Shown: positions 17,969 through 27,761 of the stretch, one piece after another
Numbering within the stretch: position 1 is the first letter of the stretch
Layout: each line of letters starts with the position of its first letter
From: Pseudonocardia cypriaca
Lineage (GTDB): Bacteria > Actinomycetota > Actinomycetes > Mycobacteriales > Pseudonocardiaceae
NCBI RefSeq assembly: GCF_006717045.1
Contig: NZ_VFPH01000001.1
Coordinates: 3,410,001 to 3,474,000, forward strand
Direction: 5' to 3'
Length of the DNA stretch: 64,000 bases
Program-made: the position numbers and the translations under genes
Notes under the pieces: generated by a model
The model's database searches: none
What the model saw: only the letters and a program-made list of their open reading frames with translations
Told to the model about the DNA's origin: nothing

Positions 17969-19044
17969 TGGACCACCACCCCTGGTTGGAACCGGGGCAG
18001 GCGCAGCAGCACGCGCGTGCCGGCGCCCTCCCCCGTCTCGATCACGAGACCGTAGCCCGGTCCGAACACCGTGCGCAGCCGCCGATCGACGTTCACCAGT
18101 CCCATGCTTCCCGGGGAGCCCTGTCCGGCCAGCACCGCGGCCGCGTAGTCCGGGTCCATGCCCGGCCCGTCATCCTCCACCGCGATCACGCACTCGGTGC
18201 CGTCGGCCTCGCCGCTGACCTGCACGAGGCCGCTGCCGCCCGGCAGCTCCACGCCGTGGCGGACGGCGTTCTCCACGAGCGGCTGGAGCGCGAGGTAGGG
18301 CAGCGCGACGGGCAGGATCTCCGGGGCGATGCGCACCTGCACCTTCAACCGCTCCCCGAGCACGGCCCTGGCGAGCGCCAGGTAGGCCTCGATCGCCCGG
18401 AACTCGCCCGCCACGGTGGTGTAGTCGCCGTGGCGGGCCAGGCTGTGGCGCGTGTACTCGGCGAAGTCGAGCATGAGGTCACGGGACCGCTCGGGATCGG
18501 ACTTCACGAACGACGCGATCGCGGTGAGGCTGTTGTAGACGAAGTGTGGCGAGATCTCCGCGCGCAGCGCCCGCAGCTCGGCCTGCTCGGCCACGGCCGC
18601 GGTCTCCTCCAGCCGGGCCCGCTCGAGGGCCTCCCCCAGCCAGAGCGCCGCCTCGCGCGCGGCAGCGGCGGCCACCGGCCCCGCCACCACCAGGACGCCG
18701 GCCAGCTCGTCCCTGGCGTGCACGGGAAGCGCGATGATCCCCCGGGCGGCCGCGCGGGCGTCGCTGCTCAGGACCGCATCGGCGAGGGCGTCGGCGTCGT
18801 CGGGCACCCGCCCCGACCACACCAGCGCGCCGTGCAGGCCTCCGATCCCCACCGCGTCCGCCTCGAGCATCCGGCGCAGCCCGCGTGCCGCCCCGATCGC
18901 GTCGGGCCCGCCCAGCCCGCCCCGCACAGCGGACGCGATCCGCCGCGCCTCGGCCAGGGTGGCCACCGTCTCGGTCCCGCCCCGTCCGCGGCGCCACCGG
19001 CGGCGGGAACTCTCCGGCGCGGGATCCGCGTCCACTGCAACCAT
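17965..19044 (-). CDS. LytS-type sensor histidine kinase
   Basis: A 359-aa kinase of the His_kinase (PF06580) class. A GAF-like sensor region occupies roughly residues 30-150, followed by a coiled-coil AEQAELRALRAE. The phosphorylated His167 is in EISPHFVYNSL, the N box is LVENAVRHGV, and the G box is VEDDGPGMD...GMGLVNV-like (SMGLVNVDRRL). No transmembrane helix is visible, so the input is probably cytoplasmic. It is first of the four-gene unit with response regulator, DUF485 protein and symporter. A GTGAC-N5-GTCAC repeat lies 25 bp upstream at 19069-19083. Confidence 0.93.
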   Translation of the reverse strand: MVAVDADPAPESSRRRWRRGRGGTETVATLAEARRIASAVRGGLGGPDAIGAARGLRRMLEADAVGIGGLHGALVWSGRVPDDADALADAVLSSDARAAARGIIALPVHARDELAGVLVVAGPVAAAAAREAALWLGEALERARLEETAAVAEQAELRALRAEISPHFVYNSLTAIASFVKSDPERSRDLMLDFAEYTRHSLARHGDYTTVAGEFRAIEAYLALARAVLGERLKVQVRIAPEILPVALPYLALQPLVENAVRHGVELPGGSGLVQVSGEADGTECVIAVEDDGPGMDPDYAAAVLAGQGSPGSMGLVNVDRRLRTVFGPGYGLVIETGEGAGTRVLLRLPRFQPGVVVQ

Positions 19045-19196
19045 CGCCGCCTCCGTCGCCCGAACAGCGTGACGTTAGGTCACTCGGGCCGCGGAGCCAA
19101 GGACATCCACATCGGACATTGCGGGCAGGCGTCCTGCACCGGCTCCCGACCGGCTGAGACCCCGGTCGGACGTTCAGCGGCGGTCCGGGCCCGCCG

Positions 19197-19388
19197 CTAG
19201 CCGATGGCCGGCGCCTGTCCGCCCAGACCGTCGGCGAGCTCCTGCGGATCGAGGTCGAAGCTCCGCAGCAGGTCCGCGTCGCGCTCCGTGTCGACCTTCT
19301 CGGGCAGTTCCGCATCTGCCCGAGCAGCGGCGTCGGCGCTGCCGGAGCTCCGGATCCGCTCCACGACCATGCCCTTCGGAATCTGCAC
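19197..19388 (-). CDS. Small conserved protein of unknown function
   Basis: A 63-aa protein beginning V-Q-I-P-K-G-M-V-V-E-R-I and containing the ELPEKVDTERDADLLRSFDL stretch. I recall many short actinobacterial proteins with an IPK...LP..VD...LL..FG.DP(Q/E)(D/E)L layout, usually about 60-80 aa. The GTG at 19388 has GAAAG just upstream, a rather close spacing. A longer frame runs to 19457 but its extra N-terminus looks non-coding. Function unknown. Confidence 0.6.
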   Translation of the reverse strand: MQIPKGMVVERIRSSGSADAAARADAELPEKVDTERDADLLRSFDLDPQELADGLGGQAPAIG

Positions 19389-19493
19389 GCTTTCGGGTAC
19401 CCCTCGACGAGCTCCCGCCAACCGACCCGACTCGTCAGCGGCGTCAGGTTGTCGCAAGGTGGCTCCCGGCGATCCGGTCGCCGCGGGCGGCCG

Positions 19494-20304
19494 TCACTTC
19501 TGCAGCATCCCGGCGTCGACGGGCAACGCCACGCCGGTGACGTAGCGGGCCTCCTCGGAGGCGAGCCACACGATGGCGTTGGAGATGTCGACCGACTCGA
19601 TCAATCCGACGGGGCAGCAGGTTGTACATGTTCGCCTGCCCGCTCGTGTCCTCCGTGAACCGCGCCGTGACGTCGTTGACCACCATGGGGGTGTCGACGC
19701 CCGTCGGGTGCACGGTGTTGACGCGGATCGAGTGGGGGGCGAGCTCCACGGCGAGCGCGCGCATCAGCCCGACGAGGCCGTGCTTCGCCGTCACGTAGTG
19801 CCCGATGCGGGCCATGCCCTTCAGCCCGGCCGCCGAGCTGATGAGCACCATGCTCCCGCCGTTGCCGGCCGCGACCATGGCCGGCACCGCGGCCCGCACC
19901 GTCTTCCACACGCCCGTGAGGTTCACCGCGAGCAGCTCGTCCCACTGCTCCTCGGTGAACGACCACGTGTTCTCCGCGAAGGACACGATGCCCGCGTTGG
20001 CCACCACGACGTCGAGGCGCCCGAACTCGCGCAGGCCCTCGTCGACAACCGCCTGGACTGCCGCGGCGTCCCGCACGTCGGCCTCGCGGGCGACGATCCG
20101 CCGGTCGACGTCCTCGACGAGCTTGACCGTCTCGGCTAGGTCCTCGGGCGTGGCCATCGCGTAGGGGACCGTCTCGAGCTGCCCGCACACGTCGAAGGCG
20201 ATGATGTCGGCGCCCTCCTGCGCCAGCCGCGCCGCGTGCGACCGGCCCTGCCCTCGGGCCGCCCCGGACACCAGCGCGACCTTGCCCTCGAGCCGTCCAC
20301 CCAT
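19494..20304 (-). pseudogene. Mycofactocin-coupled SDR oxidoreductase, frameshifted
   Basis: The N-terminus (MGGRLEGKVALVSGAARGQG, with IIAFDVCGQLETV) is typical of mycofactocin-dependent short-chain dehydrogenases, which keep a bound NAD(H). Catalytic Ser (LISSAAGLKG), Tyr and Lys (HYVTAKHGLVG) are present. After MYNLLP the frame breaks: at a run of four G on the plus strand (19611-19614), removing one base restores VGLIESVDISNAIVWLAS...YVTGVALPVDAGMLQK and a stop at 19494. So either a one-base insertion inactivates the C-terminal 38 residues or this is a sequencing error. The restored protein is 269 aa, a normal length. Strong ribosome binding site GGGAGGAG before ATG 20304. Confidence 0.85.
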
Positions 20305-20356
20305 GTCGTCTCCTCCCCCACGGACGTTCCCGGCGATCCTCTCGGCCGCCGGAAGT

Positions 20357-20407
20357 GCAGCAAAGCCACTTTCCCGCACCGAGATGGCGGGAAAGTGGCT
20401 TTGCTGC
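20357..20407. terminator. 21-bp perfect hairpin, member of a repeated terminator family
   Basis: Arms 20357-20377 and 20387-20407 are perfectly complementary over 21 bp with a 9-nt loop. It lies 12 nt beyond the stop codon of the epimerase-like gene, so it ends the sugar operon. Its arm contains CAGCAAAGCCACTTTC, shared exactly with the hairpin at 34882-34936 and nearly with that at 53239-53293. Confidence 0.85.
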
Positions 20408-20418
20408 GGTGGAAGGCG

Positions 20419-21426
20419 CTACGAACCGCTGCTGAACGCCGCGTCGAAGGCCGCGGACGGCGGGTCGAACGCCGTGCGCTTCACGAAGGCCAGTGCGTCG
20501 GGGGCGCCGACGAGGCGGTCCATGCCGGCGTCCTCCCACTCCACGGAGATGGGCCCGTCGTAGCCGATCGTGTTGAGCATGCGGAAGCAGGCCTCCCACG
20601 GGACGTCGCCGTGGCCGGTGGACACGAAGTCCCAGCCGCGCCGCGGGTCGGCCCACGCGAGGTGGCTGCCCATCCGGCCGTTGCGGCCGTTGCCGACCTG
20701 GCGCTTCGCGTCCTTGCAGTCGACGTGGTAGATCCGGTCCTTGAAGTCCCACAGGAACCCGACCGGGTCGAGGTCCTGCCACACGAAGTGGCTCGGGTCC
20801 CAGTTGAGCCCGAACGCCTCCCGGTGCCCGACGGCCTCCAGCGCGGCGACCGTGGTCCAGTAGTCGTAGGCGATCTCCGACGGGTGCACCTCGTGGGCGA
20901 ACCGGACCCCGACCTCGTCGAACACGTCGAGGATCGGGTTCCAGCGGTCGGCGAAGTCCTGGTAGCCCTCGTCCACCATCGACTGCGGCACCGGCGGGAA
21001 CATCGCGACGGTCTTCCAGATCTTCGACCCGGTGAACCCGACGACGGTGTTCACGCCGAGCTTCGCCGCGGCCCGAGCGGTGTACTTCATCTCCTCGGCG
21101 GCGCGCTGCCGCACGCCCTCGGGGTCGCCGTCACCCCAGACGCGCGGGTGCACGATGCCGCGGTGCCGCTCGTCGATCGGGTCATCGCAGACCGCCTGGC
21201 CGTTCAGGTGGTTGGAGATCGCGAAGACCTGCAGCCCGTGCTTGTCCAGGATCTCCTTGCGCCCTGCGATGTAGGAGTCGTCCTCCACCGCGGCCCGGAC
21301 GTCGAAGTGGTCGCCCCAGCAGGCGATCTCCAGACCGTCGTAGCCCCACTCCCCGGCCAGCCGGGCGACCTCCTCGAACGGCAGGTCGGCCCACTGCCCC
21401 GTGAACAGCGTGATCGGTCGTGCCAT
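20419..21426 (-). CDS. Sugar phosphate isomerase/epimerase (AP-endonuclease-2-like TIM barrel)
   Basis: A 335-aa protein of the xylose-isomerase-like TIM barrel family. The metal-binding acidic and histidine residues appear in FAHEVHPSEIAYDYW, GLNWDPSHFVW, YHVDCKDAK and ISVEWEDAGMD. It starts inside the stop of the Gfo/Idh dehydrogenase (TGATG) and ends the ABC operon. Paired with a dehydrogenase and a sugar ABC transporter, it probably epimerises or isomerises a keto-sugar or inositol derivative; the substrate cannot be read from sequence. Confidence 0.9.
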   Translation of the reverse strand: MARPITLFTGQWADLPFEEVARLAGEWGYDGLEIACWGDHFDVRAAVEDDSYIAGRKEILDKHGLQVFAISNHLNGQAVCDDPIDERHRGIVHPRVWGDGDPEGVRQRAAEEMKYTARAAAKLGVNTVVGFTGSKIWKTVAMFPPVPQSMVDEGYQDFADRWNPILDVFDEVGVRFAHEVHPSEIAYDYWTTVAALEAVGHREAFGLNWDPSHFVWQDLDPVGFLWDFKDRIYHVDCKDAKRQVGNGRNGRMGSHLAWADPRRGWDFVSTGHGDVPWEACFRMLNTIGYDGPISVEWEDAGMDRLVGAPDALAFVKRTAFDPPSAAFDAAFSSGS

Positions 21427-22604
21427 CAGTCCTCTCCTGCGATCGGTTCCCAGCTGCTGCCGGACTCGGCCGAGCGGACCACGGCGTCCAGCACCTGCTG
21501 GACCTGCAGCCCGTCGGCGAACGACGGGGTGGGGTCGTTGCCCGCGGCGAGGTCGCGGACCAGGTCCACGACCTCGTGGGTGAAGGAGTGCTCGTAGCCG
21601 AGCCCGTGGCCGGGCGGCCACCACGCTCCGACGTACGGGTGGGTCGACTCGGTGACGTAGATCCGGCGGAACCCCGCGGTGCCGGGGTCCTCGGTGCCGT
21701 CGTAGAACGACAGCTCGTTCATCGACTCGAAGTCGAACGCGAGCGACCCGGCGCTTCCGTTGATCTCCAGGCGGATCGCGTTCTTGCGGCCGGTGGCGAA
21801 CCGGGTGGCCTCGAACGACGCGACCGCGCCGCCGCCGAAGCGGCCGATGAAGAGCGCGGTGTCGTCGACCGTGACCTCGCCGCGTTCGCTCGACCCGGAC
21901 GCCGACAGCCCGCTGGACGCCTCCGGCAGGGGGCGCTCCTTGACGAACGTCTCGGTGAGCGCGGAGACACCGGTGAGGCGGTCGCCCGTGACGAACTGCG
22001 CCATGTCGACGATGTGCGCGCCGATGTCACCGAGCGCGCCGGACCCGGCCTTGTCCTTCTGCAGCCGCCAGACCAGCGGGAACTCCGGGTCGACGATCCA
22101 GTCCTGCAGGTAGACGGCCCGGACGTGGCGGATCTCGCCGATCCGGCCCTGCTCGACCAGCTGGCGGGCGAGCGCGACCGCCGGGACGCGGCGGTAGTTG
22201 AAGCCCACCATGCTGAGCACGCCCTTGGCCTTGGCGGCCTCGGCGGCCGCGACCATGGCCTTCGCCTCGTCGACGGTGTTGGCGAGCGGCTTCTCGCACA
22301 GCACGTGCTTGCCGGCCTCCAGCGCGGCGATCGCGATCTCGGCGTGGGTGTCGCCCGGGGTGCAGACGTCGACCAGCTGCACGTCGTCGCGGCCGAGCAG
22401 GGCCTTCCAGTCGGTCTCGGTGTGCCGCCAGCCCATGCGCTGCGCCGCCGCGGCGGTGGCGTCGGCGTTGCGCCCGCAGAGCACCGCCATGTCCGGCTGC
22501 AGCGGGAGGTCGAAGAACCGTCCCGCCGTGCGCCAGGCCTGCGAGTGGGCGGCGCCCATGAAGGCGTAGCCGACCATCCCGACGCCGAGGGTGGCACCAG
22601 TCAT
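21426..22604 (-). CDS. Gfo/Idh/MocA family dehydrogenase
   Basis: A 392-aa NAD(P)-dependent oxidoreductase. The Rossmann motif GVGMVGYAFMGAAHSQAW opens the protein and the catalytic EKP motif is HVLCEKPLANT; ALGDIGAHIVDMAQFV carries the downstream conserved Asp/His pair. It overlaps the substrate-binding protein gene (ATGA) and the epimerase-like gene. Such pairs act on inositols, glucosides or other polyols. A Ser/Gly/Glu-rich insert (PEASSGLSASGSSERGE) lies before the second half. Confidence 0.92.
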   Translation of the reverse strand: MTGATLGVGMVGYAFMGAAHSQAWRTAGRFFDLPLQPDMAVLCGRNADATAAAAQRMGWRHTETDWKALLGRDDVQLVDVCTPGDTHAEIAIAALEAGKHVLCEKPLANTVDEAKAMVAAAEAAKAKGVLSMVGFNYRRVPAVALARQLVEQGRIGEIRHVRAVYLQDWIVDPEFPLVWRLQKDKAGSGALGDIGAHIVDMAQFVTGDRLTGVSALTETFVKERPLPEASSGLSASGSSERGEVTVDDTALFIGRFGGGAVASFEATRFATGRKNAIRLEINGSAGSLAFDFESMNELSFYDGTEDPGTAGFRRIYVTESTHPYVGAWWPPGHGLGYEHSFTHEVVDLVRDLAAGNDPTPSFADGLQVQQVLDAVVRSAESGSSWEPIAGED

Positions 22605-23665
22605 GACTCGAACCCGAGAGGCAGGTAGTTGGCCACGTTCTCCTTCGTGATGGTCGCCGACGCCAGCGTGATCGACGCCGGCACCTCCTGTTCGGCAAGA
22701 TCGCTCATGCCCCGACCCTGCGCCACGAGCCGGGCGAGCGCAACGGCCGAGGACGCCATCGACGGGCTGTAGGTCACCGTGGCCTTGAGCACACCGGTGT
22801 CGGCCTGGATCTCGCGCATCGCGTTGGCCGAGCCCGCGCCGCCGACCATGAAGAACTCGTTGCGGCCGGCCTGGTTGATCGCTGCGAGCACGCCGATGCC
22901 CTGGTCGTCGTCGTGGTTCCACACGGCGTCCAGCCGGGGGGATGCCTGCAGCAGGTTCGCGGTGACCTCCTGGCCGCCCTGGGCGGTGAAGTCGGCGGCC
23001 TGGCGCGGGCCCACGGCGAAGCCGTAGGTGGCCAGCGCTTCGGCGAACCCGCGGCTGCGCTCCTGGGTGAGCGGCAGGCTGTCGATGCCTGCGATCTCGG
23101 CGATGATCGGGCTGGCCACACCGGCCTCGCGCAGCCGGGTGCCGATGTAGTGGCCCGCGCTCACGCCCATGCCGTAGTTGTCGCCGCCGATCCAGGTGCG
23201 GTACGCGAGCGGCGAGTCGAAGATCCGGTCCAGGTTGATCACGGCGACGCCGGCGTCCATCGCCTGCCGCCCCACGCGGGTGAGCTGGCTGCCGTCGTTG
23301 GGCAGGATCACCAGCGCGTCGACGCCCCGGTTGATCAGGGTCTCGACGGCCGCGATCTGCTGGGCGATGTCGTTGGTCGGGTTGACCGCCTCGAACGTGA
23401 CGTCGGGGAACTCCTCCGCCTGCGCCTGGGCGTTGTTCGCGATCGCCGCGATCCAGCCGTGGTCCGCGGCGGGCGCCGAGAAACCGATGGTGACGGGGCG
23501 GCCGGGCTCGGCAGCCCCCGCGGCGGGCGCGGGTGCGACCGCGGGGCCGCCGCCTCCGCCCGCGGGAGCGTTGCTCGTGCACGCGGTGAGCGCCGCACCG
23601 GCGCCGACGCCGAGCGCGCCCGTGAGGAACCTGCGACGGTGCAGGCCCCGGGTGGGATCGGACAT
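22601..23665 (-). CDS. Sugar ABC transporter substrate-binding lipoprotein
   Basis: About 354 aa, a periplasmic-binding-protein-1 type (ribose/inositol class). The N-terminus has twin arginines (LHRRRFLTGALG) and a lipobox LTAC, so it is probably a Tat-exported lipoprotein. The mature part has TIGFSAPAADHGWIAAIANNAQAQAEEF and NDDQGIG-like sugar-site loops (WNHDDDQGIGVL). The second ATG (23665) is chosen because AAGGAG is 7 nt upstream; ATG 23671 is only 2 nt from it. First extracytoplasmic partner of the permease and ATPase in this operon. Confidence 0.93.
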   Translation of the reverse strand: MSDPTRGLHRRRFLTGALGVGAGAALTACTSNAPAGGGGGPAVAPAPAAGAAEPGRPVTIGFSAPAADHGWIAAIANNAQAQAEEFPDVTFEAVNPTNDIAQQIAAVETLINRGVDALVILPNDGSQLTRVGRQAMDAGVAVINLDRIFDSPLAYRTWIGGDNYGMGVSAGHYIGTRLREAGVASPIIAEIAGIDSLPLTQERSRGFAEALATYGFAVGPRQAADFTAQGGQEVTANLLQASPRLDAVWNHDDDQGIGVLAAINQAGRNEFFMVGGAGSANAMREIQADTGVLKATVTYSPSMASSAVALARLVAQGRGMSDLAEQEVPASITLASATITKENVANYLPLGFES

Positions 23666-23683
23666 TCTCATTCTCCTTCTGGA

Positions 23684-24717
23684 TCAGCCGGTAGCTGACG
23701 AGCGCTGGGCGCGGGCCTGGATCAGCACGGCGACGACGATGATCGCGCCCTTCGCGATGTTCTGGACCTCGGTGGCGAGGTTGTTGAGCACGAACAGGTT
23801 CGTGATCGTGGTGAAGACGAGCACGCCGAGGATCGAGCCGATCAGCGTGCCGCGGCCGCCGGAGAGCAGCGTGCCGCCGATGATCACCGCGGCGATCGCG
23901 TCCAGCTCGTAGAGCGTGCCGTGGGTGCTCGACCCGGTGGTCGTCAGCGAGGCGATCATGATCGCCGCGATGCCGCAGCACAGGCCGGACACCACGTAGA
24001 GGCCGATCGTGTGCCGCTTCACGTCGAGGCCCGCCAGGCGCGCGGCCTCCGGGTTGCCGCCGATGGCGAACGTGCGGCGGCCGAACGTGGTGCGGTTGAG
24101 CACCACCCAGCCGACCGCCACCACCGCGGCGAAGATGTAGACCAGCAGCGGGATGCCCAGCAGGCGGGTGTTGGCGATGCCGGCGATCACCGGGTCGGTG
24201 ACGATCTGGCTGCGCCGGCCCGATATCCGCTCGGCGAGGCCCTGCGCGGAGATCAGCATGGCGAGCGTGACGATGAACGGCACGATCCGCCCGTAGGCGA
24301 TGAGTAGACCGTTCACCAGGCCCGCTCCCACCCCCACGGCGATCGCACAGAAGATCATCACAACCGGGCCGTAGGACTGGGTCGCGACGGTGGTGGCCCA
24401 CACCGACGCCAGCGCCATCACCTTGCCGACCGACAGGTCGATGCCCCCGCCGATGATCACGAACGTGACGCCGACCGTGAGCACGCCGATGATCGACGCC
24501 TGGGTCAGGACGGTCAGCAGGTTCGCCGTGGTGAGGAACGTGTCGGCGGTGGCAACGCCGACGATGACCAGCAGCACCAGCACGGCGACCAGGCCCAGGT
24601 TGCGCCCCGCCCCGCTGTCGAGGACGCGGGACCACGCTGAGCGCGGCGGCTCCGCCTCACGGGCGGCCTGCTCCACCCGCGCGTGCTCGTCGGCGGCCGG
24701 AACGGCCGTCTGCTCAC

Positions 24718-24721
<4 letters not shown>
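23684..24721 (-). CDS. Sugar ABC transporter permease (RbsC type)
   Basis: A 345-aa membrane protein with about 10 hydrophobic segments. GGGIDLSVGKVMALASV and FGRRTFAIGGNPEAARLAGLDV are signatures of ribose/xylose/inositol-type permeases. A 35-residue charged cytoplasmic lead precedes the first helix. Its ATG overlaps the stop of the ATPase gene. It would form the channel with the RbsA-like ATPase and the lipoprotein. Confidence 0.95.
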
Positions 24722-26220
<1,499 letters not shown>

Positions 26221-26284
26221 TCGGCACCTCGTTGTGGCGGCTCCCCCGCGCGCAACCTAGGAGCATTGACCAGTGCCGTGCAAG

Positions 26285-26319
26285 GACGGAATAATGCCTC
26301 TTTCCGTCAGATTTCCGTC
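26285..26319. promoter_or_regulatory. Candidate ROK operator between the ABC operon and its regulator
   Basis: GACGGAA (26285-26291) and TTCCGTC (26302-26308) form a perfect inverted repeat with a 10-nt spacer, and a further TTTCCGTC lies at 26312-26319. The cluster is centred in the 110-bp divergent gap and is AT-richer than its surroundings. A sugar-released repressor binding here would control both directions. Confidence 0.6.
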
Positions 26320-26330
26320 GATATCGGACC

Positions 26331-27572
26331 GTGATGCTCGCATCTTCTCCCCAGGCGCCGCTGCCGCCGCTGCGGCTCGCCACCCCGCCGCTCTCCGGCC
26401 GGATCGACACCGCCGTCACGCTCAGCACGGTGGCCCGGCTGGTGGCCTCCGGTGCCGCGCTGAGCAAGGCAGACCTCGTTCCGGCGGCCGGGCTGGCCCG
26501 CACCACCGTCAGCACCGCCGTGGACGAGCTGCTCGCGCGCGGTCTGCTGCAGGTCGACGGCACCCGCCCGACCGCAGGCCGCGGCCGCCCCGCCGACCGG
26601 CTCGCGCTCTCGCCGCGCGGTGGCCACGTGCTGCTGGCCGACGTCGGCGCGAGCAGCGCGCACCTCGCGATCGTCGACCTCAGCCAGCGGATGCTCGCCC
26701 GCACCGAGGTGCCGGTCGACATGACCGACGGGCCCGACCCGGTACTCCGAACGGTGGAGACCCAGCTCACCGAACTGCGGGACGGCGTGCCCCCGGACGT
26801 CCCCGTGCGCGCGGTCGTGATCGGCCTGCCCGGTCCGGTGGACGGCACCCACGGCGTCCCGGTCCGGCCGCCGATCATGCCCGGGTGGCACGCCTACCCG
26901 GTGGCCGCGCGGCTGACCCAGACCTTCGGCTGCCCCGCCCTGCTGGAGAACGACGTCAACCTCCGCGCGCTCGGGGAGGCGCGGGCGTTGCCTCCCGACC
27001 AGGTCCCGCTGCTGTTCGTCAAGGTCGGCACCGGTATCGGCGGCGGGCTGGTGAGCCGGGAAGGGGTGCTGCACCACGGCGCGGATGGCGCGGCGGGCGA
27101 CATCGGGCACGTCCGCGTGCGCGGCGCCCCGGACGAGCCCTGCGTCTGCGGGAACGTGGGCTGCATCGAGGCGGTCGCATCGGCGGGTGCCATCGCGCGT
27201 CGCCTCGGCGGCCCCGGCGGCCCGATCCCGACCGCGGAGGTCCGCGCGCTGCTCGCACGCGGCGACGCCGCCGCGGTCGCGGCCGTGCGCGAGGCCGCCG
27301 CCCTGATCGGCGAGCTCGTGGCCACGCTCGTGCACTTCTACAACCCGGCCCGGGTGACGATCGGGGGCGGCCTCGCCGCCGCGAGCGACGAGCTGCTCGC
27401 CGGCGTGCGCAGCGTCGCCTACCAGCGCGCCCTGCCGCTCGCCACCCGCAACCTGGTGCTCACCAACAGCGTGCTCGGCGAGTACGCGGGCCTCGCGGGC
27501 GCCGCGGTGCTGGGCATCGAACGTGCGCTGTCGGCGGAGTCGATCGGGCTGCTGCTCGCCCAGCGAGGATGA
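26331..27572 (+). CDS. ROK-family transcriptional regulator
   Basis: A 413-aa repressor. A winged helix (VARLVASGAALSKADLVPAAGLARTTVSTAVDELLARGLL, about residues 34-73; core ARTTVSTAVDELL) precedes a ROK sugar-kinase-like domain with VKVGTGIGGGLV and the zinc motif CVCGNVGC. The DIGHV element typical of ROK proteins is present. It is divergent from the sugar ABC operon and likely represses it until a sugar ligand binds. The start may be GTG 26331 or the following ATG 26334; the ribosome binding site is weak. Confidence 0.93.
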   Translation: MMLASSPQAPLPPLRLATPPLSGRIDTAVTLSTVARLVASGAALSKADLVPAAGLARTTVSTAVDELLARGLLQVDGTRPTAGRGRPADRLALSPRGGHVLLADVGASSAHLAIVDLSQRMLARTEVPVDMTDGPDPVLRTVETQLTELRDGVPPDVPVRAVVIGLPGPVDGTHGVPVRPPIMPGWHAYPVAARLTQTFGCPALLENDVNLRALGEARALPPDQVPLLFVKVGTGIGGGLVSREGVLHHGADGAAGDIGHVRVRGAPDEPCVCGNVGCIEAVASAGAIARRLGGPGGPIPTAEVRALLARGDAAAVAAVREAAALIGELVATLVHFYNPARVTIGGGLAAASDELLAGVRSVAYQRALPLATRNLVLTNSVLGEYAGLAGAAVLGIERALSAESIGLLLAQRG

Positions 27573-27642
27573 GGTCGTCTTCACGGGATCGGGTGAATAA
27601 GGGGACCCCGGTGACACGCGCGCCGGGCGGCCGGATTCACTA

Positions 27643-27720
27643 GTGCCCTGGCCAGGGAGGTTGGTGCGTCAGATCGGCGGAACCAGGCGCCGCACGTGCC
27701 GCCCTCCCCGTCCAGGGCAC
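27643..27720. other. Widely spaced inverted repeat upstream of the GGDEF-EAL gene
   Basis: GTGCCCTGG at 27643-27651 and CCAGGGCAC at 27712-27720 are perfect complements 60 nt apart, ending 41 bp before the ATG of the GGDEF-EAL gene. The enclosed sequence is GC-rich and could fold. I compared it mentally with c-di-GMP and c-di-AMP riboswitch consensus elements and do not see them. It may be a structured leader or chance. Confidence 0.3.
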
Positions 27721-27761
27721 AAGATCTTCACTGGTCAGGGATCCGGACGGAACGGACGTCG

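Noticed and set aside
22605..24635. Extension of the Gfo/Idh frame to a 1069-aa protein
   Set aside because: The added part is Arg/Gly/His-rich shadow coding over the permease and binding-protein genes; the dehydrogenase starts at 22604 with its Rossmann motif.
27573..27761. Riboswitch upstream of the GGDEF-EAL gene
   Set aside because: I could not match conserved c-di-GMP or c-di-AMP aptamer elements; only a widely spaced 9-bp inverted repeat is visible, kept as a low-confidence feature.
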